The notes below the pieces were generated by a model that saw only the letters and a list, made by a program, of their open reading frames with translations, did no database searches and had not been told where the DNA came from. The translations under genes were made by a program, and so were the position numbers. Of a DNA stretch of 64,000 bases, positions 1 to 10,783 are shown in pieces. How positions within the stretch are numbered: the stretch's first letter is position 1; each line of letters starts with the position of its first letter. Source of the stretch: Oleoguttula mirabilis (Eukaryota > Ascomycota > Dothideomycetes > Mycosphaerellales > Teratosphaeriaceae); the NCBI GenBank assembly GCA_035135055.1, contig JAVFHQ010000027.1, forward strand, positions 248,001 to 312,000. Direction: 5' to 3'.

Positions 1-346
1 CTGCACTACCCGCGATTCCTGTGAGATCTGATGGGTATGAACGCTTTGAGAGGAGAACATATGTGACATTACACAGCCAGGAAAAGAACTACAATACATG
101 CTTCTGCGCCCCCAGCCAAATGCAGGCTTTCCCACGAGACTCCCGCCAGATATCAAGCGCCGGTCCGCGTCATGATGTATGTAGTAAGACAGGTGAAGCG
201 TTTCCGCCGCCGGCTCAGGTCGTGTTGCTGAGCGGCGTGTGGAGGTGGTATCTGTACAAGGACAGCCGCCAGAAATCCGGCGGCAGCGACGCGCTTTTTA
301 GCTCGTCATGCAGCAATTGCTCAAAGACAAAGACGGATCAAGTCGT
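1..346. other. 3' flank of SSC1, no gene seen
   Basis: This stretch lies downstream of the SSC1 stop codon. Open frames on the plus strand here continue into the antisense of SSC1 and look like shadows of its coding bias. I see no separate gene, tRNA or repeat. Confidence 0.6.
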
Positions 347-2502
347 TCATGGCTTCTTCTCGCCCTCACCGCCCTGCTGCTGCTCGCCAGACGGCTGCTC
401 GCCCTGTTGTGGGCCTGCCTCGCTAGTGGCACGGTGCATCTTGTCGAACAGAGTCAGCGATGCGGTCTGGAGCTCGTCGGTCTTCGCCTTGAGCTCCTCG
501 GCGGTGAGGTTGCCCTCGCCACTCTGGTTGGTGGCGATGACTTCCCGTAGGCTAGTGATCTTCTGCCTGATCTGCTCGGCCTCAGTCTTGTCGATCTTGT
601 CCTCGAACTCCTTGAGCGCCTTCTCGGTGTCGTTCACGACGCTGTCGGCGCGGTTGGCAGCCTCGATCGTAGCCTTGCGGCCCTTGTCGGCCTCGGCGTA
701 CTTCTCAGAATCCGCCACCATGTTCTCAATCTCGGAGTCGCTGAGACCGGAACCGGATGCAATCTGGATGGACTGATCCTTGTTCGTCGCCTTGTCCTTG
801 GCGTGTACGGAGACAAGCGAGTTGGCGTCAATGTCGAATGTGACCTCGATCTGCGGCACACCGCGGTGCGCCGGTGGGATGCCGACCAGCTGGAAGTTAC
901 CAAGAAGCTTGTTGTCGCGGACGAGCTCACGCTCACCCTGGTAGACCTTGATCTCGACAGCCGACTGGAAGTCAGCAGCAGTCGAGAAAACCTGGGACTT
1001 CTTGGTCGGGATGGTGGTGTTACGGTTGATCAGGCGAGTGAAGACACCACCCAGAGTCTCGATACCGAGTGACAGAGGAGTGACGTCGAGCAGGAGGATG
1101 TCGGTAACCTCGCCAGCGAGCACACCGCCCTGGATCGCGGCACCAATAGCGACAGCCTCATCCGGGTTGACCGATTTCGCTGGGTCGCGGCCAAAGATGC
1201 TCTTGACAGACTCCGCGACCTTGGGCATACGGGTCATGCCACCAACCAGGATGACGTCCTGGATGTCCTTGGCTTGTAGGTTGGCGTCCTTCAGTGCCTT
1301 GCGCACTGGGTCCACGGTTCGGTTGATGAGGGGGTCAACAAGGCCTTCAAGCTGTGCCCGCGTCATCTTGCTGTTGATATGCTTGGGTCCGGAAGCGTCG
1401 GCAGTGATGAAAGGCAGGTTGATGTCGGTCTGGAGCGAAGACGAGAGCTCGATCTTGGCCTTCTCGGCAGCCTCGCGGATACGCTGGATAGCCATGCGGT
1501 CGCCTGAGAGATCGATACCTTGCTCTTTCTTGAATTGCTGGACGAGGTGGCGGACAAGAGTGATATCGAAATCTTCACCACCAAGGTGGGTATCACCGTT
1601 GGTGGCCTTGACCTCGAAGACACCGTTGGAGATCTCAAGGATGGAAATATCGAAAGTACCACCACCCAAATCGTAGACTGCAACGACGCGGTTGTCCTTC
1701 TCGAGACCGTAAGCGAGGGCGGCAGCGGTAGGCTCGTTGACGACACGCGCTACGTGCAGCCCAGAGATTGCGCCAGCATCCTTCGTTGCTTGTCTCTGCT
1801 GGTCGTTGAAGTATGCCGGGCAGGTCACCACCGCGTTCTTGATGTTCTTGCCAAGGAAGGCCTCAGCAGTCTCCTTCATCTTGCCGAGCACGAAGCCGCC
1901 AATTTGCGATGGCGAGTATCGCTGGCCTTGCGCCTCGAGCCAGGCATCGCCGTTGGTGTGCTGGACGATCTTGTAGGGCACCTGCTGGATATCGCGCTGC
2001 ACCTCCGCATCGGAGAACTTCCGGCCGATGAGACGCTTGGTGGCGAAGAGGGTGTTTTCTGGGTTGACGACGGCCTGACGCTTCGCAGCGATACCTACTA
2101 ACCGCTCGCCCTCCTTTGTGAAGCCAACAACTGATGGCGTTGTTCGCGTACCTGCGCATCGCCGTTAGCACGTCTCACGAAGCCCCTGAGCAGTCAGGAT
2201 TGTTCGCATACCTTCCGAGTTCTCAATGATCCTCGGGGTCATGCCCTCCATCACCGCCACAGCCGAGTTCGTAGTACCCAAGTCAATGCCGATGATTGGG
2301 CCCTTGAGCTTCTCGCCTTCTCCATTGGTGTTCTCCGCATAGCCTCGTCGGAACTGTGATGAGATGGGTGTGCGGAGGGCTGATGATCTGAAGGAGGATG
2401 TGGCGCGCGGGACAGCCTGCACAGATGTCAGTGATTGCTCGGGTGATGCATCGCGGAGATGGAAGCTGAACGTACGTTCCGCATCAGTCTTGATGAAAGC
2501 AT
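347..2502 (-). CDS. SSC1: Mitochondrial Hsp70 chaperone (Ssc1 type)
   Basis: Predicted 678-residue Hsp70 built from three exons: 2502-2476, 2416-2212 and 2151-347. Introns are 59 and 60 bp; the first has a CTGAC branch site before TGTGCAG. The first exon encodes only nine residues (MLSSRLMRN). Joined to AVPRATSSFRSS it gives an Arg/Ser-rich presequence with no acidic residue, as expected for matrix import. The ATPase domain starts with GIDLGTTNSAV near residue 52 and continues with the DLGGGTFD phosphate motif and VGGMTRMP. The C-terminal part holds the beta-sandwich and a helical lid with a GGEGEKKP tail. In the matrix this family drives presequence import with the TIM23 motor and folds imported proteins. 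Splice phases agree at both junctions. A longer open frame upstream of 2502 lacks presequence character and was not used. Confidence 0.95.
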
Positions 2503-3071
2503 CTTGGCTGATGATGTGTATTACGAGTCGGTAACAGTCGCTATGAACGGACAGGAAGATGAGTGATGGTGCGGTGGGTGTGGTGATGTTGGCGCAAAGG
2601 GATGGATAAATGAGGATGATGGCGTTGATGCGCAGGGAGAACATGAAAATCTTAGGCTTGGCCCGTGCCGACCTCGGAAGCAGCGAGAAGCTCGCCACGG
2701 CTTCCAGCCGGCTTCAGCGTGCATCATGACTCAACCACATCTCCGAGGGACTCTAGTACTCGAGTCACGCAATAACAACTATCACACGCTGTAGTATGGT
2801 TGATCATGGTGATGGAGTGTACCTAGTCATTTGGCAATAATGTCTAGCTAAGCACGCAAAGTCGCGTAGATGCCGAAGCGCTTATACGGACAGAACAACC
2901 CAAGCCATTCCCAAACAAACATAGTGTTGCCACTCCGTACATTGCATAACCCGTCTTCCATAGTCGTGAAACCCGTTTCCAATTGCGTCTCAGCGCTGAA
3001 GCTATGCGCACGGCGCCGCCAACTCCGCTACTACCCAAAATCGAGCTCAGAAGGGTAAGATACGCAAACGC
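2503..3071. promoter_or_regulatory. Intergenic region carrying the SSC1 promoter
   Basis: This 569-bp gap separates the 5' end of SSC1 from the 3' end of BEM1, both on the minus strand. It must hold the SSC1 promoter and 5' leader and the BEM1 terminator. I could not point to a convincing heat-shock element or TATA box. Confidence 0.5.
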
Positions 3072-4979
3072 TTATGAGCCCGCCGCTCGGACAGCTAATG
3101 TAAGTTTCTCATTCCGCTCAACCGCAATATCAAGATCTTCATCACCCTCCAGGCGGTAGTACTCCCCGTCCTTCTCGTCGCGATACTCAATGTCGAGGTC
3201 TTCGTCGTCCTGGTCCTGGCCCTTGTACTCGAGCCGTCTTCGCTCGACAATCTTCCGGTAGAGCTCCTCGTAGCTAAACTGTCCTCTAGGCGGCATCCGG
3301 ATGACGACACACGTGTCCCTATCGAACCACGCCTTGACTTTTACAGCCACAGTAGCGGAGGAGGTAGACGCAGCAGAAGTTGCAGTCGTCTGCTGCGACA
3401 CAGGCGGCGCGAGCGAGGGCTGTTGGCTGTACTCTGAAGGTGATCGATAGTGATTCGCATTGTTACTCGACATGCCTCTCTGGTGCTCATACGGCCCGTT
3501 GGACGTTTGTGACTGGTTGTGCTGGTGGGCGGGCCCATTCGCAGGCTGCCGCATCTGGCCTTGCGCCTGAGTCCCACCATTCTGCTGATACGAGCCCTGA
3601 GTGCCTTGCGATACCTGGGAGTAGCGGTCTCTTGGCTCCATGGGCCGTGCGTGGGAGTCGAGGTCAACAGCGGTTGGATCTACCTCGTAATCGTTTTCTC
3701 TGGGTGCGAAGAAGTTCCGTACAAGCGAGGAACAGGTGACATTTGATTGCAACCTTAACAGATCCCGCAGATACTCGTCAAGATTCGCTCGTCGGCCTTC
3801 ACTAATGCCGTCAGTGACGAACTTGACCGGTCCAGGCATGTACGGCAGTATCCTAGGCTTTCCGGGTGTCTGACCAGCCTCTTCCGGGAAAGCATTGATG
3901 AGATTGATCTGCAACTCGTAGAAATCCTCGTATACTCGCTGTAGGTCCCAATGCGAGCCGTTCGAGAGCCTGCACTCCACAATAAAATGGAACTTGTCGT
4001 CCGAGTAAATGTAGCGTGGTACTGAAGCTCGCTCGGGCGCGAAGAGGTTCTGCGCCTGTTGCTGATGGAAGCTGTAGTTGCTGGGTTGTCTCGAGTGCCC
4101 ACCATACCCGTTGGTCTGCTGTCCGTTGGCCAGACTCATGCGCTCCATGCCTTGCTGCAAGTTCTGCGCCTGCTGACTGCTGGAAACAGTGCCAAGTGGG
4201 ATGCTGGTGTTCTTATACTCCGCAGCCATCTTCTTCCACTCCTCCACTCTCGGTATGCCTGCCTTCGCTACTGCTGCCGCTGCGTCATCTACCGCCTGCC
4301 CGGTCGCCATGTCCCGGATCTCAATGAACGACACTGGTATCAGGCCCGGACCACCCAACCTCGTGATTGGCTTCGCGACGAACCACTCCGAGTTTGATTG
4401 CGCAATGACGATGATCGCCTCGCCCTCTTTCGCATCCAGCTCGTCCGGCCGTTCTGCGTGGAAGTCGTACGACACGACGCCATATACACCGCCTGCGACC
4501 TTCCCGAGCGACTTACTAGACCTGTGGCCCGGCATTGGTGGCCGGTCCGCGTTGCTGTCATTCATTGTACTTGTCCGCGACGTGCCTGTGCTTTTTGCTG
4601 ATGGCGTCGCGCCTTCGGCATAGCCACTGTCGTGGGTCGCACTCATCGAGTTCAATGAGTCTCCGCTGTCTCTCACCGTCTTTCCGACGTTCTCGAAGTA
4701 CTTCACCGGCACCAGCCCTCTCGTGTTCGCCAATGGGTTGCATGCCTCGTACCAGTCCGGATCATTCTCTCGACTCACCACATGCAGGAAGTCGCCAGCC
4801 GAGAACCCAAGGTATATGCCAGGCTCTTCTGGCGCTTTGTAGTCGTATAGCGCTTTGATCACCTTCTTCGGCGGCTCAATGGCTATCGCATCTTTCTGCG
4901 GTATTGATATCTGCACCGGTTTCGCCGAGTCATGCTTGTTGGTCCCGCCCTCGCTCTTCATGGACCTGCGGAACTTCAT
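3072..4979 (-). CDS. BEM1: Cell-polarity scaffold Bem1/Scd2
   Basis: Intronless 635-residue protein with the full Bem1 domain order. The first SH3 domain spans about residues 40-100 (ALYDY at 43-47) and the second about 165-225. A PX domain lies at about 320-430 (RYIYSDDKF and later the proline-rich LPYMPGP). A PB1 domain closes the protein from about residue 555, with the acidic OPCA-like run after YKGQDQDDED. A Gln/Ser-rich linker precedes the PB1 domain. Bem1 bridges Cdc42, its exchange factor Cdc24 (through PB1-PB1 contact) and PAK kinases at growth sites and hyphal tips. Length and order match the family. The start at MKFRRSMK fits a basic N-terminus, and no upstream exon is needed. Confidence 0.94.
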   Translation of the reverse strand: MKFRRSMKSEGGTNKHDSAKPVQISIPQKDAIAIEPPKKVIKALYDYKAPEEPGIYLGFSAGDFLHVVSRENDPDWYEACNPLANTRGLVPVKYFENVGKTVRDSGDSLNSMSATHDSGYAEGATPSAKSTGTSRTSTMNDSNADRPPMPGHRSSKSLGKVAGGVYGVVSYDFHAERPDELDAKEGEAIIVIAQSNSEWFVAKPITRLGGPGLIPVSFIEIRDMATGQAVDDAAAAVAKAGIPRVEEWKKMAAEYKNTSIPLGTVSSSQQAQNLQQGMERMSLANGQQTNGYGGHSRQPSNYSFHQQQAQNLFAPERASVPRYIYSDDKFHFIVECRLSNGSHWDLQRVYEDFYELQINLINAFPEEAGQTPGKPRILPYMPGPVKFVTDGISEGRRANLDEYLRDLLRLQSNVTCSSLVRNFFAPRENDYEVDPTAVDLDSHARPMEPRDRYSQVSQGTQGSYQQNGGTQAQGQMRQPANGPAHQHNQSQTSNGPYEHQRGMSSNNANHYRSPSEYSQQPSLAPPVSQQTTATSAASTSSATVAVKVKAWFDRDTCVVIRMPPRGQFSYEELYRKIVERRRLEYKGQDQDDEDLDIEYRDEKDGEYYRLEGDEDLDIAVERNEKLTLAVRAAGS

Positions 4980-6693
4980 CCTGAGCGACTGTGCCCGTCC
5001 GCGCGGCCCCTCTCTTCCAGTCTGGAAAGCCAGCTATGCGGTGCGCGATATAGCAGTACGTCTGCGCCTCTTCTACACGGCGTCGAGGCGAGTCTGGAGG
5101 TGTAAGATTGGTGTTGTCCGTAGGCCAGGCAAAGGATGGGTGTAGTCCGCCTACTTGACAAGGCCGGAAACAACTGCGCTTCCGAATCGCTCACTCCGTG
5201 AAGCCGCAATCCCCCGAGTCGCGCAATGTTCGCGATCACGGACGTGCAACAAGCAGCCGGTGGCGTATTGTCGTGGTACGGCGGAGATTAAGTGAGGGCA
5301 CGGCTGCTGAACGACGAGACGTTGTAACTTGTAACGCAGGATGAGAACCTTCTTTCAAGCGAGCGCAGCCGAGGAAGGCTTGGCCGGCACGAGGCTCGCG
5401 TTGTGGGAACTTGGAGGGCGTTCAGGGCTGATCGAGACCATCTGCCGAAACGAAACACAACAAAGGGACGTGTTTCTTTCTCCAGGAAACAGTCATCCGG
5501 AAAACGAAGAGATGAAAGGGCGAAAATTGAAACGGTCCTGTCAGCTGCAGGAACAAGTCCGAACAACGCCTCCACCTAGAAACGACAATGGTACAAACCG
5601 CTCCAACAAATTGACTCTTGAGAGCGGGTCGGCACAAGGCTGCAGCCTGCATGGGCGCACGTTAAAGGGAAGCTGGTGAAACGGGGCCCGGGATCTCCTT
5701 CCATGCTCTCTTATTCGCCGTTGGGGTCGCCAAACGGCGACCCGCAGATGCGAATGACCGATCGAGTATCCACGCCGGCTCCGTGAGTCGCCGACATCGT
5801 GGTTATCGGAGCGCTTACGAGTCCCGGCTATTCCATTCTGCCTGGGTTGGAGGCCGAATTGTGGGCTTCCTCCACGTTTGACAGGCTGACGGTTGACCAT
5901 GCTTGGAACGTCTTCGACAGACTACTCTAGTACGTGTAGATCCGTGATCGGAGATCATCACATAAGGTGCATGCCAATACGGTCATGTGAGCGTGGACGC
6001 AGCCAGAGATAGAAAGAAGCTCTGGTACAGCAGTACACGGTGGAGGCACACGGCGCATAGCTGCGCGAACGTGACTCCATTCAGCTAATGCTAAGACGGC
6101 TGTAGTCGCCATCTGTAAGTAGTGTTCGCAGCACAGAATCTGTGCGTGACTGTGACTGTGACCACACCCGACCCAATGGTCTGCGAAACGCGGAAGAAGC
6201 GCTAGAAAACAGCAAATGGCATGTATCCACCCAACCCAGCCCTGCCAGCCAAATTCCCACCAACGCCCAGTGCCAGTGCTGTTAGTGATATCGAAAGTGA
6301 AGAAAGAGGTGCTCCACTGTACCGTCGAAGGTGCAGCTCGTGAGAGTGCATATTGTGCCACACAGCTCCGGGACGTGAGTCCAGTGTCACCGCCATCCAG
6401 ATTGGACAGGATTTCCCGGGTGCACGTTGGAGCGGCACTCCCATGTGAGAGGCGCCAAACATCCGTAGAGTTCGCTACAAAGCGGACCAGGAAACCTAGA
6501 GATGGTCTGCGGGCTTTTGCGACACCCTCTATTGGCTGGATGCTGAGTAGCGCGTTAGAAGGGGCGAACGGCGCCGCAGTATCGTGACACGACCTCTAGC
6601 ATATCGGTGTCGACAATGACAGCTTGTCGTTGGCTGTGCCAGGCAAGCGTACCATGGGGAAAGCGAGATAACCAGCGGGCTGTCGGATTGGCA
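4980..6693. other. 1.7-kb region without a supported gene
   Basis: This gap lies between the BEM1 start and the THP3 stop. It contains only short open frames on both strands (the longest about 120-145 codons), rich in Trp, Cys and His and with no family I recognise. The part next to 4980 should hold the BEM1 promoter. A long regulatory region or a noncoding RNA is possible but not shown. Confidence 0.4.
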
Positions 6694-8265
6694 TTATATT
6701 TGACCCTTGATGTCGATACCACGGAATGCAGCTGCCTTGGCGCCCTCAAAGACCGCGATGGCCTTCCCGGTGGCGAAACGTACATCGCCATCATCCTTGC
6801 GCTCCACGAAAGGCTCGCCGCCATGCTGGCACAGGAAGTCGAGGCACTGTCGAGGTCCGGCATCCGGGTCAGATGTGTCGCTCTCTTCGCCGTGGAAGGC
6901 AAGCTCTTGCGCGAGGAAGTGCAGACTGACGTCCGGTTTGTATCTAAGATGCAATTAGCGCAGCACTCCAATGACACGTGCGGTATAATTGACTTACACC
7001 CTGCAAATGACAGCCATGGCAGCGATCCGCTCGCGCTGGATGATCATGTCGAGCAAGTACGCGCCCATGAACGGCGTGTCTTGGTATAACCTAAAGAATT
7101 TGTGGTAGTTGCCGGAAGCCAGTGCCGAGCGCACCTTCAGCGCATGCTCTACTGCCGGCATCTGCTTGTCTGCTGTAGTTAGATCGGCCAACAGATTATT
7201 CATGTCGGTCCGGTTGCACGTATAGATGATGTAAAGAATGCGGTACGCCGTAAACTCCTCCGCCTTGCCACCCAAATTCGACTTATACAGTGCACGCAGC
7301 TGCGTCTGACACTGATTGTACTCACCGAGATCCTTCATCTCTAGCGCTATGCGAGCATGGGCCTCGTACACTTTGACGGTCAGATCATTCTGGATGTGCT
7401 GCACCGTGAGGTCTTGGCGCATGGACTTCAGCTGATCGCACGCGTAGTTATAATTGTGCTCCTTCTTCCACTTGCTCCGGATGTGGTTCAGTGCTTTCTC
7501 AAGGACTGGCAGTGGCCTGACTGTGTCCGGTGCTGGCGGCGCCGTAAGTCGGAAGTAGCTCTTCTCCAGCTTCTGGCATGTACCGACAAGGGGACCAGTG
7601 GAGACTGGCTCAGGCGACTCATCACGTGAAGAAAGGAAATGTGGGGGCTCAAGCGTGGTGAGTCCGAAGCGCTGCCTGCGCTTCTCCAGTACGTCTGCAT
7701 TGGCACCCAAGTCGTGGACACGGACTGCCTCAGCCTTCTTCTCTTTCTTACTCTTGTTCTTGTTTTTGCCGGTAATGCGATCCTCGAGGCCGCCCTTCGT
7801 ATCCTTCTTCTTCCAAGGCGGTGTGATCTCACGAGGCTCGGGGTCCATCATGTCCACGTCGCCATTCTTCCGCTTCTTGGTGACGGATCCGGGTGGGTAC
7901 ACGCCATCATTCTGGGGATAGGCAGGTGCATTGAGGTTAGCTAGTATCGCGTTTTGCACGCCGTAAATGGCTGTCTGATCACGATCCGCCTTTATGAGGT
8001 CCTGCGGGAGAGGGTATGTGCTCCAATCTATGCCTTGGAGCTGCCCAGTTTCCGCCGCCTGCGTAATGACGACCTTCAGCTTCTCCTGCATCATGGGCAG
8101 ATCTATGCCGGGTATCGCATTGTCAGGCTCGAACGCGCGCTGGACGTATAACCGTACATCTGGGGACCACGAGACCTTCTGTGGCTTTGCTGGTGCTGGT
8201 GGTGGGTCCGGCCGTTGCAGCGTGTGGCGTGCGGCGACGGCGGTGTAGGCAGGCGCTGTCTGCAT
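6694..8265 (-). CDS. THP3: SAC3/GANP-domain protein, Thp3 type
   Basis: Two exons, 8265-6998 and 6943-6694, with a 54-bp intron (GTAAGT donor, TTAG acceptor), encode 505 residues. The junction splits a Val codon and joins CR-V-YKPDVS in frame. The N-terminal 130 residues are Pro/Ala-rich. Residues about 165-200 are strongly basic (KNKNKSKKEKK), as in a nuclear protein. From about residue 235 the sequence follows the SAC3/GANP PCI-like fold (VGTCQKLEKSYFRLT, then a helical repeat ending SLHFLAQELAF). Fungal Thp3 pairs with Csn12 in transcription elongation and mRNA processing; animal LENG8 is the relative. Thp3 is a better match than Sac3, because the protein is short and lacks the TREX-2 scaffold tail. 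Confidence 0.85.
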
Positions 8266-8779
8266 CGTCGCGACTGGGTGGGAGTGTGTGGGAAGCCCAG
8301 GTTTGTGCCGACGTGCTCCGCTACTGCCTGGGGAACTGGAGTATGGGGACGATGCCAGAGGGCTGAGAAGGGTAGACGTGCAGGTTGTATTGTCCTTTGC
8401 TTGCTGTCTGGCGGTGTGCTGTTGTCGCGGAGGTTGATCAAAGCGACCAGACGCAAAATAGCACTAGCGCGAGCGTAAAGCGGGTGACGTCACGTGATGT
8501 CTTGGTGTTTCCAACATACATGCCTCGCACACCACCTGATAAGGTCCTAAGATCGGGTGATTGGAGGGCTCGGGAAAGATCCTAATCGCGGTCCTTGAAG
8601 CTCATGCTCGACTGTCAGAACGGATCGTACCTAGTCCCGAACCACCGCTGCTGCCATCCGAGACCTTCCCGCAAGCCGGATGCGGAAGCCTGCAGCGAAT
8701 CAATTCCCAGACTGGAGTCTGGAGTCTGGCCACTGCCTCATCAAAAGCACAACATCGTTTCTGAGCCCCATGTCTGCGG
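8266..8779. promoter_or_regulatory. Divergent THP3/VPS36 promoter region
   Basis: This 514-bp gap lies between two genes that are transcribed away from each other, so both promoters must lie here. I identified no strong TATA element. A TGACGTCACGTGA run near 8487 contains overlapping CRE-like (TGACGTCA) and E-box-like (CACGTG) cores and is the best candidate transcription-factor site. Confidence 0.5.
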
Positions 8780-10651
8780 ATGTTCCTTCGCCAGCTCGAT
8801 CTCACTACCGCGCTCCGGCCGTCCCTATACGACGATGAGTCCTTGCTCTTCGTACAAGATGGCGTCGGCTTGTACGAAGGCAAGTTCAAGATCCCAAACT
8901 ACCAGAATGGTCATGCCTACTTGACGTCGCACAGGGTGTGCTACGTTGACAATGTCGAGCCGAGGAAGTACTCTGTTGCTGTAGACTTGAAGGAAATCGA
9001 ACGGACCGAGTTCTACGCTGGCTTCCTGAAGTCCTCAGCAAAGATTACGCTATTTCCCAAGGCCACAAGGCGCGCAGCACCCGCGATAAGGAGTCCGGCG
9101 CCCAAGTATGCGACACCTAGCCATGCTTTGGTACGCTCAGCAGCATCGTCGCCCCGGTCGACTCCCGCGCCTGCTCGGGACGTGAACGCCACTTGGGTCT
9201 GCCCGATATGCGGGTTCTCCAACTCTGTGCCTGCCAACTTTGACCCATCGACGGCGAACCAACATACGCCCTTGCCACCATGCCTGGCATGTGGCATCAA
9301 GCCACCACTCGCACAGATGATCAAGGCATCTATCGCTGCCATGTCGAATCGATCTATAGGGGCTTCTCAACAAGGCGAAGCATCACCGAAGCGTCAGTCA
9401 ACCACGCCGGACGGCTACTCGACTGATGGATATCCTGCAGGCTTGCCATCTACAGCGGACACACCCAACCAATGTCCAAGGTGTACCTTCCAGAATCACC
9501 CCTCTTTGGCGACCTGTGAGATCTGTGGGGCGTCGTTACACTCAGCCGCAAGCACTGGCTTCCACAGTCCCCGACCAGAATCACCTGGCCCTAGTCTCGG
9601 AGGCAAGAACATCCTCGATGACGAGACAATCGAGACCATCAAGTTCTCCTTTCGTGCAGGGGGGGAGAAGCCCTTTCTCGAGAGGCTCAAAACCGCTTTG
9701 GTACAGCGGAAATGGTTATTGCAGAGCGCGCCACCAATGCCGCGCCCGGCTTTGTCGCCTACCCTGAGCAGCTTCGGCGCGCTATCACCGGGAGCGGATG
9801 GCCAGAGTAGGTCTTCCACGCCTCAGCAAAGGGTTGTCGGGATCGCTGGGCTTGAGCGCAGAGGCGCCGAACTTCGTCAAAACAACCAGGTTGTCATTGG
9901 CTCGGCTTTTGAAGACCTCGAAGCACTCATGACATCGGCAAAGGAGGTGATCGCAATGGCGGAGCAGTTTGCCAAGGCGAACGGTGGCGGAGACACTGCA
10001 GAGGCCAGGAGCATCATCTCTGACTCGGCATCTGCGCTGGGTCTGGCCACAACCAAAGACATGCTGGGCTCTGGCTCCGCCTCGGAGACGCTCTACATAA
10101 CCGAGCTGTCACGCAATCTGGCCGAGTTCTTGACGGATGACAGGAGGGGCGTACTCCGCAGGGAAGGCGGCATCATGTCTTTGGTGGACTTGTGGGCCGT
10201 CTTCAATCGGACGCGCAACGGCATCGAGCTGATATCGCCGCTGGACTTTGAGAAAGCGGCAGTGAAGTGGGACGATCTGCGTCTGCCCATCCGCCTGCGG
10301 CGCTTCAAGAGCGGGCTTCTGGTCGTGCAGGAGCGGAGTCGGACTGATGAGAAGACTATTGCTAGCCTGCTTTCATGGTTCCGGGAACCACAGTATGTGT
10401 TCCCGCCTGTCGAGGATGATCTCCTAGGCCAGACTTTTGGACGAGGCGTCACTGCGCAGCAGACTGCGGAACGCTTCGGCTGGAGCGTTGGCGTCGCGAC
10501 CGAAGAGCTGGAGATGGCGGAAGAGACTGGCGCTCTTTGTCGCGACCAATGTCTCGACGGAATCAGGTTCTGGGATAACCACTTCGTCCACACGTTCGGC
10601 GAGCCGAAGCAGACGGATGCGGTGAAGATGATGAACGAGTTGAGGATCTGA
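8780..10651 (+). CDS. VPS36: ESCRT-II subunit Vps36
   Basis: Intronless 623-residue protein. The N-terminal GLUE (split PH) domain starts at residue 1 (LDLTTALRPSL, LYEGKFKIPNYQNG). It is interrupted, as in yeast Vps36, by zinc-binding inserts. The first uses Cys141, Cys144, Cys168 and Cys171 (CPICG and CLACG); the second is an NZF/RanBP2-type finger with Cys232, Cys235, Cys246 and Cys249. The C-terminal EAP30 region (about 370-623) has the tandem winged helices. Vps36 anchors ESCRT-II on endosomes by binding phosphoinositide and ubiquitin, and so sorts cargo into multivesicular bodies. The start is supported by the usual MFL..LDLTTALRPSL opening. The gene ends 128 bp from the stop of the convergent chitin synthase. 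Confidence 0.94.
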   Translation: MFLRQLDLTTALRPSLYDDESLLFVQDGVGLYEGKFKIPNYQNGHAYLTSHRVCYVDNVEPRKYSVAVDLKEIERTEFYAGFLKSSAKITLFPKATRRAAPAIRSPAPKYATPSHALVRSAASSPRSTPAPARDVNATWVCPICGFSNSVPANFDPSTANQHTPLPPCLACGIKPPLAQMIKASIAAMSNRSIGASQQGEASPKRQSTTPDGYSTDGYPAGLPSTADTPNQCPRCTFQNHPSLATCEICGASLHSAASTGFHSPRPESPGPSLGGKNILDDETIETIKFSFRAGGEKPFLERLKTALVQRKWLLQSAPPMPRPALSPTLSSFGALSPGADGQSRSSTPQQRVVGIAGLERRGAELRQNNQVVIGSAFEDLEALMTSAKEVIAMAEQFAKANGGGDTAEARSIISDSASALGLATTKDMLGSGSASETLYITELSRNLAEFLTDDRRGVLRREGGIMSLVDLWAVFNRTRNGIELISPLDFEKAAVKWDDLRLPIRLRRFKSGLLVVQERSRTDEKTIASLLSWFREPQYVFPPVEDDLLGQTFGRGVTAQQTAERFGWSVGVATEELEMAEETGALCRDQCLDGIRFWDNHFVHTFGEPKQTDAVKMMNELRI

Positions 10652-10765
10652 TGCGTATGATACATCTCGTTGACATGAGTCTCGCTCTAAGCTACCCATG
10701 CTGCTTGTCTACCAGTGCTGCTCGCGTACCACCAACGCCTTTCGCTTCTTCCCAAAATGCGCAAA

Positions 10766-10783
10766 CATCATCATCATCATCAT
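10766..10783. repeat. CAT trinucleotide microsatellite, six units
   Basis: Six CAT units sit in the 128-bp gap between the convergent VPS36 and chitin synthase genes, probably in both 3' untranslated regions. Confidence 0.8.

Noticed and set aside
1520..2101. A 193-codon plus-strand frame opposite SSC1
   Set aside because: Antisense shadow of a highly conserved gene, with no recognisable product.
5541..6361. Minus-strand frames of 119 and 144 codons in the BEM1-THP3 gap
   Set aside because: Composition is rich in Trp, Cys and His with no domain pattern, and splice sites do not join them to anything sensible.
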